This document shows, one piece after another, positions 9,201-14,920 of a stretch of DNA of 34,596 bases. Both the position numbers and the translations under genes were made by a program. This stretch comes from an uncultured Collinsella sp. GTDB taxonomy: Bacteria; Actinomycetota; Coriobacteriia; Coriobacteriales; Coriobacteriaceae. How positions within the stretch are numbered: position 1 is the first letter of the stretch; each line of letters starts with the position of its first letter. The stretch spans positions 1 through 34,596 of the forward strand of contig CAKUBM010000025.1 of assembly GCA_934643145.1 (NCBI GenBank), read 5' to 3'. Below the pieces are notes generated by a model that searched no databases, had not been told where the DNA came from, and saw nothing but the letters and a program-made list of their open reading frames with translations.

Positions 9201-11019
9201 GCTTAATGACCTTGAACAGGGCATTCTTGATGACGGAATAGGACAGGCCGGCCGCGATGTCGCCCACCGTGGCGCCTTCCTTTTGCGCCTGCTTGACGCG
9301 CGAGTTCATAAAGACCGTGCAGCGGCTGCCCAGGTCGACGGGGGCCTTGGCATGGATGGCGGCATCGGCGAACGCACGCACGTCCATGCTCATAGAAACG
9401 GCGAAGCTCTCGATAAAGCTACCGCAGCCCGACGAACAGGCCTCGTTGAGCATGATGTGCTCGATCACGCCGTCCTTGACGCGCAGGCACTTCATGTCCT
9501 GGCCGCCGATGTCCAGAATAAACTCGACGCCGGGCAGGAAAGCCTTGGCGCCGCGCAGGTGCGCGACGGTCTCGATCTCGCCGGAATCGGCCTTGAGGGC
9601 CTCAATGAGCAGCGCCTCGCCGTAGCCCGTGGTGGTCACGTGGCCGATGGTGCAGCCCGCGGGGATGTGGTTGTAGAAATCGGCCATAATGACCTTGGCC
9701 GTGCCCAGGATGTCGCCGTTGTTGTTGCCGTACCAGGTGTGCAGCAGCTGACCGTCCTCGCCCACGAGTGCGGCCTTCATGGTGGTGGAACCGGCGTCGA
9801 TGCCGATGAACACACGGCCGGTGTAGCCGTCGAGCTTGCCCTTGGGGACAACCTCGGTGTCGTGGCGGTTCTTGAACTCAGCAAAGTCCTCATCGGTGGC
9901 AAAGAGCGGATCCAGGCGCTCGACCTCGGCACCCTGCGTGTCGCCCAGGCTGTCGATGGCCTCGATGAGCTGCGGGAACGTGCTGAGCTTGTTGGACTCA
10001 TGCGCCATGGCGGCGCCGCTCGCCACAAACAGGTGGGCGTTTTGGGGCACGATGCGGTGCTCCTCGTCCAGGTTGAGCGTGAGGTAGAAGCGGTGGCGCA
10101 GCTCGGAAAGGTACTGCAGCGGACCGCCCAGGAAGGCAACATTGCCGCGGATGGGACGGCCGCACGCCAGGCCCGAGATGGTCTGGGTCACGACGGCCTG
10201 GAAAATGGATGCGGCGACGTCCTCGGGGCGGGCACCCTCGTTGAGCAGTGGCTGCACGTCGGTCTTGGCAAAGACGCCGCAGCGGCTGGCGATGGGATAG
10301 ATGGTAGTGGCGTTAGCCGCGAGCTCGTTAAGGCCGCTCGCGTCGGTGTGCAGCAGGGTCGCCATCTGGTCGATGAACGCGCCCGTGCCGCCGGCGCAGG
10401 TACCGTTCATGCGCTGCTCGATGCCGTTATCGAAGTAGATGATCTTGGCGTCCTCGCCGCCCAGCTCGATGGCGACGTCGGTGGCCGGGATGAGGGTCTC
10501 GACGGCGCGCTTGCTAGCGATGACCTCCTGGACAAACTCCAGGTCGAGCCACTGGGACAGCAGCAGGCCGCCCGAGCCGGTGATGGCGCAGGTCATCTGG
10601 GCCGTCGGCAGCACGGTCGCGGCGCCCTCGAACAGGTCGCGCGCGCAGGCGCGAACATCGGTGTGGTGACGCTGGTACTTGGCGTATACGATTTGGTTGT
10701 CGTCGTTGAGCACGGCGAGCTTGACGGTGGTGGAGCCCACGTCGATGCCCAGGTGCAAGTTGCCACGAGCGTTCTCGGGGTTGAAGATCGCGCCTTCGGG
10801 GGCGTGGGCGGTGGTGGCGGCTACGGACTCGGTGGCGTTGGACGTGGCTGCGTCAGCGGCGAGTGTCTCCCCCGCCGCATTCTTGGCTTCGGCAACTGCC
10901 TCGGCGACCTTCTCGGCAGCGGCGGTCGCGGCCTTCTGCGCGGCGTCTGCCACGGCGGGCACGGCCTCGCGCGCGGCAGCGACCATGCGGTCCTTAATGC
11001 CTTCGACGAGTTTGCTCAT
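6229..11019 (-). CDS. Giant tandem acyl-CoA dehydratase activase-like protein (BadF/BcrA ATPase x2 + DUF2229 + HgdB-like)
   Basis: 1596 residues. The ATG at 11019 has AGAGGAG 6 bases upstream. Residues 1-80 are an Ala-rich amphipathic helix. Two ASKHA-type activase domains follow: GIDVGSTT (91-98) with Cys208 (NGTCAGG) and Cys247 (SRCGVF), then GIDAGSTT (406-413) with Cys528/Cys532 (NEACSSGCGS) and Cys567 (SRCTVF). A Cys cluster (C689, C692, C696, C715) introduces the DUF2229 region (about 755-975). The C-terminal 430 residues resemble the dehydratase-type double-Cys domain. Known activases (archerases) hydrolyse ATP to inject an electron into 2-hydroxyacyl-CoA dehydratases and bridge one 4Fe-4S cluster between two subunits. 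The partner substrate is unknown and no separate dehydratase subunits are nearby. It is co-transcribed with the TetR gene 12 bases upstream. Confidence 0.9.
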   Translation of the reverse strand: MSKLVEGIKDRMVAAAREAVPAVADAAQKAATAAAEKVAEAVAEAKNAAGETLAADAATSNATESVAATTAHAPEGAIFNPENARGNLHLGIDVGSTTVKLAVLNDDNQIVYAKYQRHHTDVRACARDLFEGAATVLPTAQMTCAITGSGGLLLSQWLDLEFVQEVIASKRAVETLIPATDVAIELGGEDAKIIYFDNGIEQRMNGTCAGGTGAFIDQMATLLHTDASGLNELAANATTIYPIASRCGVFAKTDVQPLLNEGARPEDVAASIFQAVVTQTISGLACGRPIRGNVAFLGGPLQYLSELRHRFYLTLNLDEEHRIVPQNAHLFVASGAAMAHESNKLSTFPQLIEAIDSLGDTQGAEVERLDPLFATDEDFAEFKNRHDTEVVPKGKLDGYTGRVFIGIDAGSTTMKAALVGEDGQLLHTWYGNNNGDILGTAKVIMADFYNHIPAGCTIGHVTTTGYGEALLIEALKADSGEIETVAHLRGAKAFLPGVEFILDIGGQDMKCLRVKDGVIEHIMLNEACSSGCGSFIESFAVSMSMDVRAFADAAIHAKAPVDLGSRCTVFMNSRVKQAQKEGATVGDIAAGLSYSVIKNALFKVIKLRDPKEIGSQVIVQGGTFMSDATLRAFEQLTGVHAVRPDIAGCMGAYGAALLARDRAGADGTSTILSAEDIAHLTVTQKHVRCGRCSNNCQLTVNDFGGGRRFITGNRCEKGAGHKKQKTEAPNLFKKKNELLFNREVLSPDEAPRGTVGIPRALNMYENYPFWHAFFTRLGFSVQLSDQSSKKTYQAGIESMPSESVCYPAKMSHGHVMNLIDRDVDFIWMPCVRWERKEDPTAGNCYNCPIVMSYPTALALNIDEIREQNIEFLYPFVPYHDKTELKRRLYQVLAVDRVADAQAGRGRVRGPKITRSEVDAAVNAAFEADARFHEDIQTMGEEALKWVENHGGHGIVLAGRPYHNDPEINHALPELISSFGFAVFTEDSLAHLVKPERPIRVVDQWMYHSRLYAVARFVTMRNDLDLIQLNSFGCGLDALTTDQVQEILEASGKIYTVLKIDEVSNLGAARIRIRSLMAALKDQEAERLAEATAAGEAYEQGDAAPVAPSTDAPAFASRKYTFEAQRESASTAWPKVPFTEQMRDEGYTILCPQMAPIHFDLVKEVFRGAGYNLELLPSTDHDAVEAGLRYVNNDICYPSILVTGQIMEAIESGRYDLSKTAVVISQTGGGCRATNYIALIRKALRESGHPEIPVISLSAVALGEDNPGFKITPALLKQAVYAVLFGDVMMQMLYRCRPYEATPGAANALYEEYMARARKLAPKFNRHNYTKLCREAIRAFDTMPLVGEGTKPRVGVVGEILVKFHPTANNHVVDVIEREGCEAVVPGLLDFFLYSMSNAELQKDELGSSATTRAGMQALIKLVDWMRTPVEEMLEKSRRFEAPERIGTMADKARTVLSVCNNMGEGWLLTAEMLDLIDHGAPNIICTQPFACLPNHVVGKAVIKELRRQHPESNIVAVDYDPGASEVNQLNRIKLMISVAKENMRAGKGFKLEKVAPLAMDEVTGQMRAHDGCVSCGPGSEEAVASVAKRLGRGIKK

Positions 11020-11031
11020 CTGTTTCTCCTC

Positions 11032-11742
11032 TTAGTTGTTGGACTCGACGGTTGCGGCGGTGTCGACCGCGTCCTCGAGCTGCAGATTCAATAGCTTCAT
11101 GCCGTATTCCGGCACGTTGATATCAATGGGCTGGCCATACAGGTCGCCCGGGCGAACGAAGGCGATGACTGTCATGATGCGTGCCATGGTCTCGGGTGAT
11201 TCGGCAAGGCCGCGCTCAAACCAACGCTGGATCATGCCGACCTCGGCGCTCACGACATAGGTGACGTAATAATCGAAGAACGTGCCCAGCGCCAGGCCCA
11301 AAATGCCTGTCTGCGCACGCGGCACCACGGCCTCGCGTGCGGTATCGATGATCTTTTTAATGAAGGCTTGGTCGCCGCCAGAGCCCAGCAGGGCACCGAT
11401 AAGATCGCGATTGGCCGCAAGATAACGCAGCAACTCAACCGAACCGGGTGCCGGCTCGAGCTCATCGATATTGCGGTAAAGATCGGGCAGTTGAGCTGCG
11501 GTGATGAGCTCAACGCGCTCGCGAATCTCAGTCAGCAGGCCGTCCTCGATTTGGTTGATAAAGTCGGGAATATCGCGGTAGTGCGAATAGAACGTACGGC
11601 GCGTGAGGCCAGCGCGCTCGGTAAGCGACGCGACGTTAACGCGCGAAAGATCGCCGCCTTCGGCAAGCTCGCTGGCAAGTGCCTGGCGAAGGGCACGCTG
11701 CGAGCGAAGAGACCGGCGGTCGCATTTCTCAAGCTGGGACAA
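11032..11742 (-). CDS. TetR-family regulator of the activase operon
   Basis: 236 residues, start codon TTG at 11742 with a strong AAGGAGGA close upstream. The N-terminal helix-turn-helix reads VNVASLTERAGLTRRTFYSHYRDI (about residues 35-58), typical of TetR proteins with a C-terminal ligand domain of about 170 residues. It ends 12 bases before the activase start, and the activase ribosome binding site directly follows its stop codon, so the pair is likely translationally coupled. The palindromic sites at 11765-11808 in its own promoter region suggest autoregulation of the operon. The ligand is unknown; a CoA thioester or a 2-hydroxy acid would fit the downstream gene but is a guess. Confidence 0.88.
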   Translation of the reverse strand: MSQLEKCDRRSLRSQRALRQALASELAEGGDLSRVNVASLTERAGLTRRTFYSHYRDIPDFINQIEDGLLTEIRERVELITAAQLPDLYRNIDELEPAPGSVELLRYLAANRDLIGALLGSGGDQAFIKKIIDTAREAVVPRAQTGILGLALGTFFDYYVTYVVSAEVGMIQRWFERGLAESPETMARIMTVIAFVRPGDLYGQPIDINVPEYGMKLLNLQLEDAVDTAATVESNN

Positions 11743-11764
11743 GCGTCCTCCTTGTTACTCAACC

Positions 11765-11808
11765 TGTGCGCTATTGCACAGTGCGAGTATTATTGCACAC
11801 CGTGTGCA
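11765..11808 (-). promoter_or_regulatory. Candidate TetR operators upstream of the activase operon
   Basis: TGCACAC-C-GTGTGCA is a perfect 15-base palindrome at 11794-11808. A second, weaker dyad TGTGC-N6-GCACA lies at 11765-11780. Both are 23-66 bases upstream of the TTG start of the TetR gene, where an autorepressor would bind. Confidence 0.55.
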
Positions 11809-11833
11809 TCAACACGTAAAGGCAATATTTGGG

Positions 11834-11864
11834 ATGTGACAAAGGGGCAGTCCCTTTGTCACAT
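11834..11864. repeat. Palindromic repeat, family GACAAAGGGACAGTCCC, copy 1
   Basis: 13-base perfect arms (ATGTGACAAAGGG and its complement) with a 5-base loop, followed by TCGGC. Copies 2 and 3 are at 12245-12275 and 12557-12587. Confidence 0.85.
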
Positions 11865-11894
11865 TCGGCCTAGTTTTTGGATCGGCATTACCGA

Positions 11895-11923
11895 TTGTCC
11901 GAAATGTCATTCGTGGGTAGAAT
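11895..11923 (+). promoter_or_regulatory. Predicted promoter of the antisense RNA
   Basis: TTGTCC (11895-11900), an exact 17-base spacer, and TAGAAT (11918-11923) match the housekeeping consensus at 4/6 and 5/6 positions. It points toward the 3' end of the small membrane peptide gene. No open reading frame follows it. Confidence 0.55.
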
Positions 11924-11929
11924 AGTGTC

Positions 11930-12013
11930 GACGGCAGCCCAAGTTGTAGCTAGCTGGGCAGCGCCGTTATACGGTTTAAGGGGTCAACGCCTTAGCGGCG
12001 GCGACCCCTTCTG
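11930..12013 (+). ncRNA. Predicted small antisense RNA opposite the membrane peptide gene
   Basis: The RNA would start about 7 bases after the predicted -10 box and run about 85 nt to the GC-rich hairpin at 11978-12010. Its 5' half folds: ACGGC...GCCGT encloses CCCA...TGGG. Its 3' part is complementary to the last codons and 3' end of the oppositely oriented peptide mRNA. A convergent RNA overlapping at a shared terminator is the layout of type I antitoxins such as RNAII of par or SR4 of bsrG. Prediction only; both ends are approximate. Confidence 0.45.
11978..12010. terminator. Hairpin shared by the peptide mRNA and the antisense RNA
   Basis: AAGGGGTC (11978-11985) pairs with GACCCCTT (12003-12010); the loop region contains further GC pairing. 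The peptide stop codon lies within it. The trailing sequence is only moderately T-rich, so efficiency is uncertain. Confidence 0.5.
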
Positions 12014-12117
12014 TTACGCTTCGAGCGCTGCTTGAGTGCCTCGGAAAGTCCGATGAGCGCCGTGAGGAGCGAGACCAAAGCGGTCAGGAACTTCACGAAA
12101 TCAATCAAATCGGTCAT
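11992..12117 (-). CDS. 41-residue single-span membrane peptide, candidate type I toxin
   Basis: ATG at 12117, preceded by GGGAGGTGATG, a strong ribosome binding site. The peptide begins MTDLIDFVKFLTALVSLL; residues 4-25 form one hydrophobic helix, and the tail is highly basic (KQRSKRNRRGRRR). Size, one membrane span and a charged tail resemble pore-forming type I toxins (Fst, TisB, BsrG), although I recognise no sequence family. The ribosome binding site is buried in a hairpin at 12118-12152. An extended -10 promoter and a LexA-like box lie upstream, and a predicted antisense RNA overlaps its 3' end. It could also be a harmless small membrane protein. Confidence 0.6.
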   Translation of the reverse strand: MTDLIDFVKFLTALVSLLTALIGLSEALKQRSKRNRRGRRR

Positions 12118-12152
12118 GGGCATCACCTCCCATCAAATGGAGGGCGCTGCCC
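12118..12152 (-). promoter_or_regulatory. Leader hairpin burying the peptide ribosome binding site
   Basis: In the mRNA, CCCTCC (12144-12139) pairs with the GGGAGG of the ribosome binding site (12131-12126), and GGGC pairs with GCCC next to the start codon. Such sequestration is common in type I toxin mRNAs. Confidence 0.6.
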
Positions 12153-12181
12153 GGCACATGGAACTGCCGTCAACAGTATCA

Positions 12182-12221
12182 ATTCTATCAAAGCGCAGTT
12201 AGATATGCGAATATCTGTTCG
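12182..12221 (-). promoter_or_regulatory. Extended -10 promoter with overlapping LexA-like box
   Basis: On the minus strand TGATAGAAT (12190-12182) is an extended -10 element, 18 bases after TTCGCA (12211-12206). CGAACAGATATTCG (12221-12208) overlaps the -35 and differs by one base from the Gram-positive LexA consensus CGAACRNRYGTTCG. Repressor binding here would block transcription of the peptide gene. Confidence 0.45.
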
Positions 12222-12244
12222 TATTTCAGGAGATCGATGCTTGC

Positions 12245-12275
12245 ATGTGGCAAAGGGACAGTCCCTTTGCCACAT
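12245..12275. repeat. Palindromic repeat, family GACAAAGGGACAGTCCC, copy 2
   Basis: 14-base perfect arms (ATGTGGCAAAGGGA and complement) with loop CAG, followed by TCGGC as in copy 1. A T-to-C change in one arm is matched by A-to-G in the other, so pairing is kept. Confidence 0.85.
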
Positions 12276-12294
12276 TCGGCGTTGCTGTCGAACC

Positions 12295-12514
12295 GCCACC
12301 TACATTTTTCGAGTTGTTCGGCCTTTCGCTGATTCCATGCAGCTGCTGCCGAAATAACTTGAGTGATTTTGCTCCTATTTGTGCGCTATTTGATCTATTT
12401 GTGTGTGACCCTCGCAAAATCAAACAGAATATGGAGCGCAGATAATCTCGAGCCGGTATTTACGGCCTTTTGACTGCCTCCCAGAGGCCGAATAACTCGA
12501 TTTTTGTTGGTGGC
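12295..12514. repeat. MITE-like element with 28-base imperfect terminal inverted repeats
   Basis: The ends at 12295-12322 and 12487-12514 are inverted copies: GCCGAA-Y-AACTCGA, a five-base A or T run, then TGT-W-GGTGGC, 22 of 28 identical. Inside, GATTTTGC and GCAAAATC form a nested inverted repeat around three CTATTTG units. No protein gene is visible in the 220 bases. Confidence 0.5.
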
Positions 12515-12556
12515 CGAAAGCGTAACAGGCCTATGCGCCAAAAGCCGGCGCCCAAC

Positions 12557-12587
12557 ATGTGACGAAGGGACTGTCCCTTTGTCACAT
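12557..12587. repeat. Palindromic repeat, family GACAAAGGGACAGTCCC, copy 3
   Basis: 14-base arms with one G-T pair (ATGTGACGAAGGGA and TCCCTTTGTCACAT), loop CTG. It abuts the stop codon of the HAD phosphatase gene and may serve as its terminator. Confidence 0.8.
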
Positions 12588-13450
12588 TATTCGATTACGG
12601 TGCGGGAGTTTTGCTTGCGCATGGTGGTGAACATGTGTTTGGGAACGGCATGGGCCATGCAGCTGCCGATAGTCGCGCTCGCGGCGGCCTTGGCTGCATC
12701 GCTGCCATTCTTGGTGGCATAGCTGTGGCGGAAACGCTTGAGCATGGCGATGTCGTTGCCGCCGTCGCCGTAGACCGCGACCTCGTCCTCGGCAATGCCG
12801 TAGTAGGCCGCCAGCCACGCCACGCTCTCGCCCTTGTTGCACGAAGCATCCGTGATCTCGAACATCACCGGGTCGAATGGCGCGTTGACCACGCGGTCCG
12901 AGCGCTCGGCAAGATACGCCTTAAGGTCGCGCTCCAACTCGGGCGAGGTCACGCGGCAGTTAATCTTGCACACGTCATGACGCAAGATGTCTCCGATCGA
13001 CTGGTCAAAATACTGTTCCTCGTGATAGCCGCCACGGGCTCGCATGCCGCGCATCACAATTCGCTTGATGGGGTCGTCCTTCTTAAAGCCCGCCTGATGC
13101 ATCTCAAACGAACCGCTCGAAAACATGCCGTCGGGCGTAGAACAATCAAAGCAAATGCCCGGAAATGCCTTGAGCAGCTCCTCGGTAATCTGAGGATCGA
13201 TGGTCCAGGTCTTAAGCACCTCGCCGTGGCTGTCACGAACGATGGATCCGTTGGAGCAACAGGCATCGAGCGCCAAACCTGTAAAGCCATGCTCACCGAT
13301 CGGCAGCGTCGAGCGGCCCGTCGCGGGAACCACGTGCAGCCCGGCCTCGGTCAACTCGCGAATAGCGCGGCGGATGGTTCCGTCGGCCTCGTGCAGGGCG
13401 TTAAGCAGCGTTCCGTCTAGGTCACTCGCAAACATCTTGATCATGGGCAT
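12587..13450 (-). CDS. Cof-type HAD-superfamily phosphatase
   Basis: 287 residues. Motif I is DLDGTLL (Asp10 nucleophile, Asp12 acid/base), motif II Thr is in PATGRS, motif III Lys is in NKGESVAWL and motif IV is GDGGNDIAML. The long cap between motifs II and III marks the Cof (class IIB) group, which dephosphorylates sugar phosphates, pyridoxal phosphate or flavin nucleotides in the cytoplasm; the substrate cannot be read from sequence. The ATG at 13450 follows GAAGGAGAGGC, and a second ATG lies two codons later. The ribosome binding site is the 3' arm of a perfect 15-base inverted repeat. Confidence 0.9.
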   Translation of the reverse strand: MPMIKMFASDLDGTLLNALHEADGTIRRAIRELTEAGLHVVPATGRSTLPIGEHGFTGLALDACCSNGSIVRDSHGEVLKTWTIDPQITEELLKAFPGICFDCSTPDGMFSSGSFEMHQAGFKKDDPIKRIVMRGMRARGGYHEEQYFDQSIGDILRHDVCKINCRVTSPELERDLKAYLAERSDRVVNAPFDPVMFEITDASCNKGESVAWLAAYYGIAEDEVAVYGDGGNDIAMLKRFRHSYATKNGSDAAKAAASATIGSCMAHAVPKHMFTTMRKQNSRTVIE

Positions 13451-13492
13451 GCCTCTCCTTCGTCTGCACGATATTGTAGACGAAGGAGAGGC
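13451..13492 (-). promoter_or_regulatory. 15-bp perfect dyad covering the ribosome binding site of the HAD gene
   Basis: Arms 13451-13465 and 13478-13492 (core CCTCTCCTTCGTCT) are exact reverse complements. In the mRNA the 3' arm is AGACGAAGGAGAGGC directly before ATG. The 12-base loop contains TACAAT, a possible -10 box. Confidence 0.8.
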
Positions 13493-13512
13493 GCGTTCTC
13501 GTATGGGCGCCC

Positions 13513-13552
13513 CGCACTGCAGTGGCTGCTTCTGTTAAACCGCTACAGTGCG
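13513..13552 (-). terminator. Weak hairpin downstream of the MFS pseudogene
   Basis: CGCACTG (13513-13519) pairs with CAGTGCG (13546-13552) just past the MFS stop. There is no T-tract on the minus strand, so terminator function is uncertain. Confidence 0.3.
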
Positions 13553-13556
13553 AACG

Positions 13557-14819
13557 TCACATTGTTTGTCGTGAGCGACTTTTCAAGCGATAAAACAGCA
13601 CCGTCGTCAGCACCAATACCACCAGCATAGCTGCGAACACGGCCGCCGGCGCCCATCGATCATATGCGAATCCGTACGCCAATTGGCCAATAGGCGTTGC
13701 GCAGGAAAGCGCCATGTATACGACCGAAAGCACCTTTCCGCAGAGTTCCGTCGGCGCCGTCCGCTGAACGAATGCAACGATTTCGACCGACGCAATGCCT
13801 GCCCACACCATGACCCATGCCGAACCGACTGTAAGCGCGGCAAACACAATTACGTCAACGCCGATCGGTAGCGTGACAATAACCGGCACGACTCCAAGGC
13901 AGATCATCGCAACATATCGGCATATGCCATTGAAAGAAAAGCGATTCGGCCAAATACCGACTAGGCCGCCGCCTACAAGGCCGCCCAGCCCCATAGCCGC
14001 CTCAATAATCCCAACGCAGGAAGATTGCATGCCGAGATGCCTTGTAACAATAACGGGCGCACCAATCGTTAACCCAACCAACGCAAGATTCAAAACAGCC
14101 GCAAGCAAAATCACAGCGAGCAACGAGGTATTTTGAAGCAGGCACCGAATCGCCAACAGAAAATCGCTTTGGCATGCCATGCGAGTCGAGCCATCCCCCG
14201 TCACTTCAGAATGGACATTTCGTTTGAGTGCGGCCCAAAACAGCAGCGACGACATCGCAAACGCCGCCGCCGCGATCGCGCAAATGGCATCGATTCCAAA
14301 GCGTCCGTAGACGGCTGTTCCAACCACGGGACCTAGAATATTGCTCGCCATGGTCGTCTGCGACACTAATGCGGTGGCCCGCTCGACCTTTTCCTTGCCG
14401 GCTATGCGCAGCGTCTCGATTTGAAGTATCGGCTTCAGAATAGATTGAACGGCTTATTGGACGCACAGCATCACCGCTACAACGGCCGCAAGGGGCAACG
14501 AGCGCTTCATGGGGACAAATAGCATCGCTGCAATCATTAAAACAATACCGAGAGCTGCTAGAACGCTGCGATGTCCCTCTCGATCAGCTAATACTCCGCC
14601 AGCCGGAGTCGCAAGCACGCCCGGTATAAACGCTATCGCCGCGACGGCACAATATAACGTCGACGAGCCACTGCGATCGAGCAAGTAAAGCGGACACGCA
14701 AAGCACAGCGCCGACAACGTCGAATACACGCACAGCTGCGCAACGAGAAGACCGACGAGTCTTATAGACAGCGCCGTCTTTGAAGCTGGCGCGGTGTCGA
14801 AATCTCTCATCCCGTCCAT
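13557..14819 (-). pseudogene. MFS exporter (DHA3-like) interrupted by one in-frame stop
   Basis: One frame from the ATG at 14819 (AGGAGG upstream) to the TGA at 13557 encodes about 420 residues of a 12-helix MFS protein, broken only by TAA at 14454-14456. The reading continues VQ-stop-AVQSILKPILQIETL and then VERATALVSQTTMASNILGPVVGTAVYG, the central motif of DHA3/MFS_3 drug exporters (MefA/EntS type). Helices 1-4 precede the stop and 5-12 follow it. A GTG at 14366 could restart translation of the second part, but a half-transporter is unlikely to work. The gene lies under two palindromic operators behind its TetR regulator, so it was probably a regulated efflux pump. A sequencing error is possible. 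Confidence 0.82.
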
Positions 14820-14832
14820 AGCCTTGCCTCCT

Positions 14833-14853
14833 ATACATACTATTGGTATGTAT
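14833..14853 (-). promoter_or_regulatory. TetR operator 1, at the MFS gene start
   Basis: ATACATAC-N5-GTATGTAT, 8-base arms, ends about 13 bases before the MFS ATG, where bound repressor would block transcription or initiation. It resembles AcrR-type operators. Confidence 0.65.
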
Positions 14854-14864
14854 TTAATGACTTG

Positions 14865-14890
14865 AAAAGGGCAGCCGTAGCCACCCTTTT
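14865..14890 (-). terminator. Terminator of the TetR gene with UACG tetraloop
   Basis: On the minus strand AAAAGGG pairs with CCCTTTT around TGGC-TACG-GCTG. The stem is about 11 bp with two wobble pairs, closes a cUACGg tetraloop and has a T-rich 3' end. Confidence 0.75.
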
Positions 14891-14901
14891 AGATCAATTT
14901 A

Positions 14902-14916
14902 CATACCGTTAGTATG
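14902..14916 (-). promoter_or_regulatory. TetR operator 2, next to the TetR stop codon
   Basis: CATAC-N5-GTATG, same arms and spacing as operator 1, located 5 bases past the end of the regulator gene and upstream of the terminator. The two sites are about 66 bases apart centre to centre. Confidence 0.6.
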
Positions 14917-14920
14917 CATA

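Noticed and set aside
6313..11094. A 1593-codon open frame on the plus strand, opposite the activase gene
   Set aside because: It mirrors the activase frame in high-GC codons; the translation is His/Val/Gly-rich without motifs and has no ribosome binding site. The minus-strand gene has clear domains.
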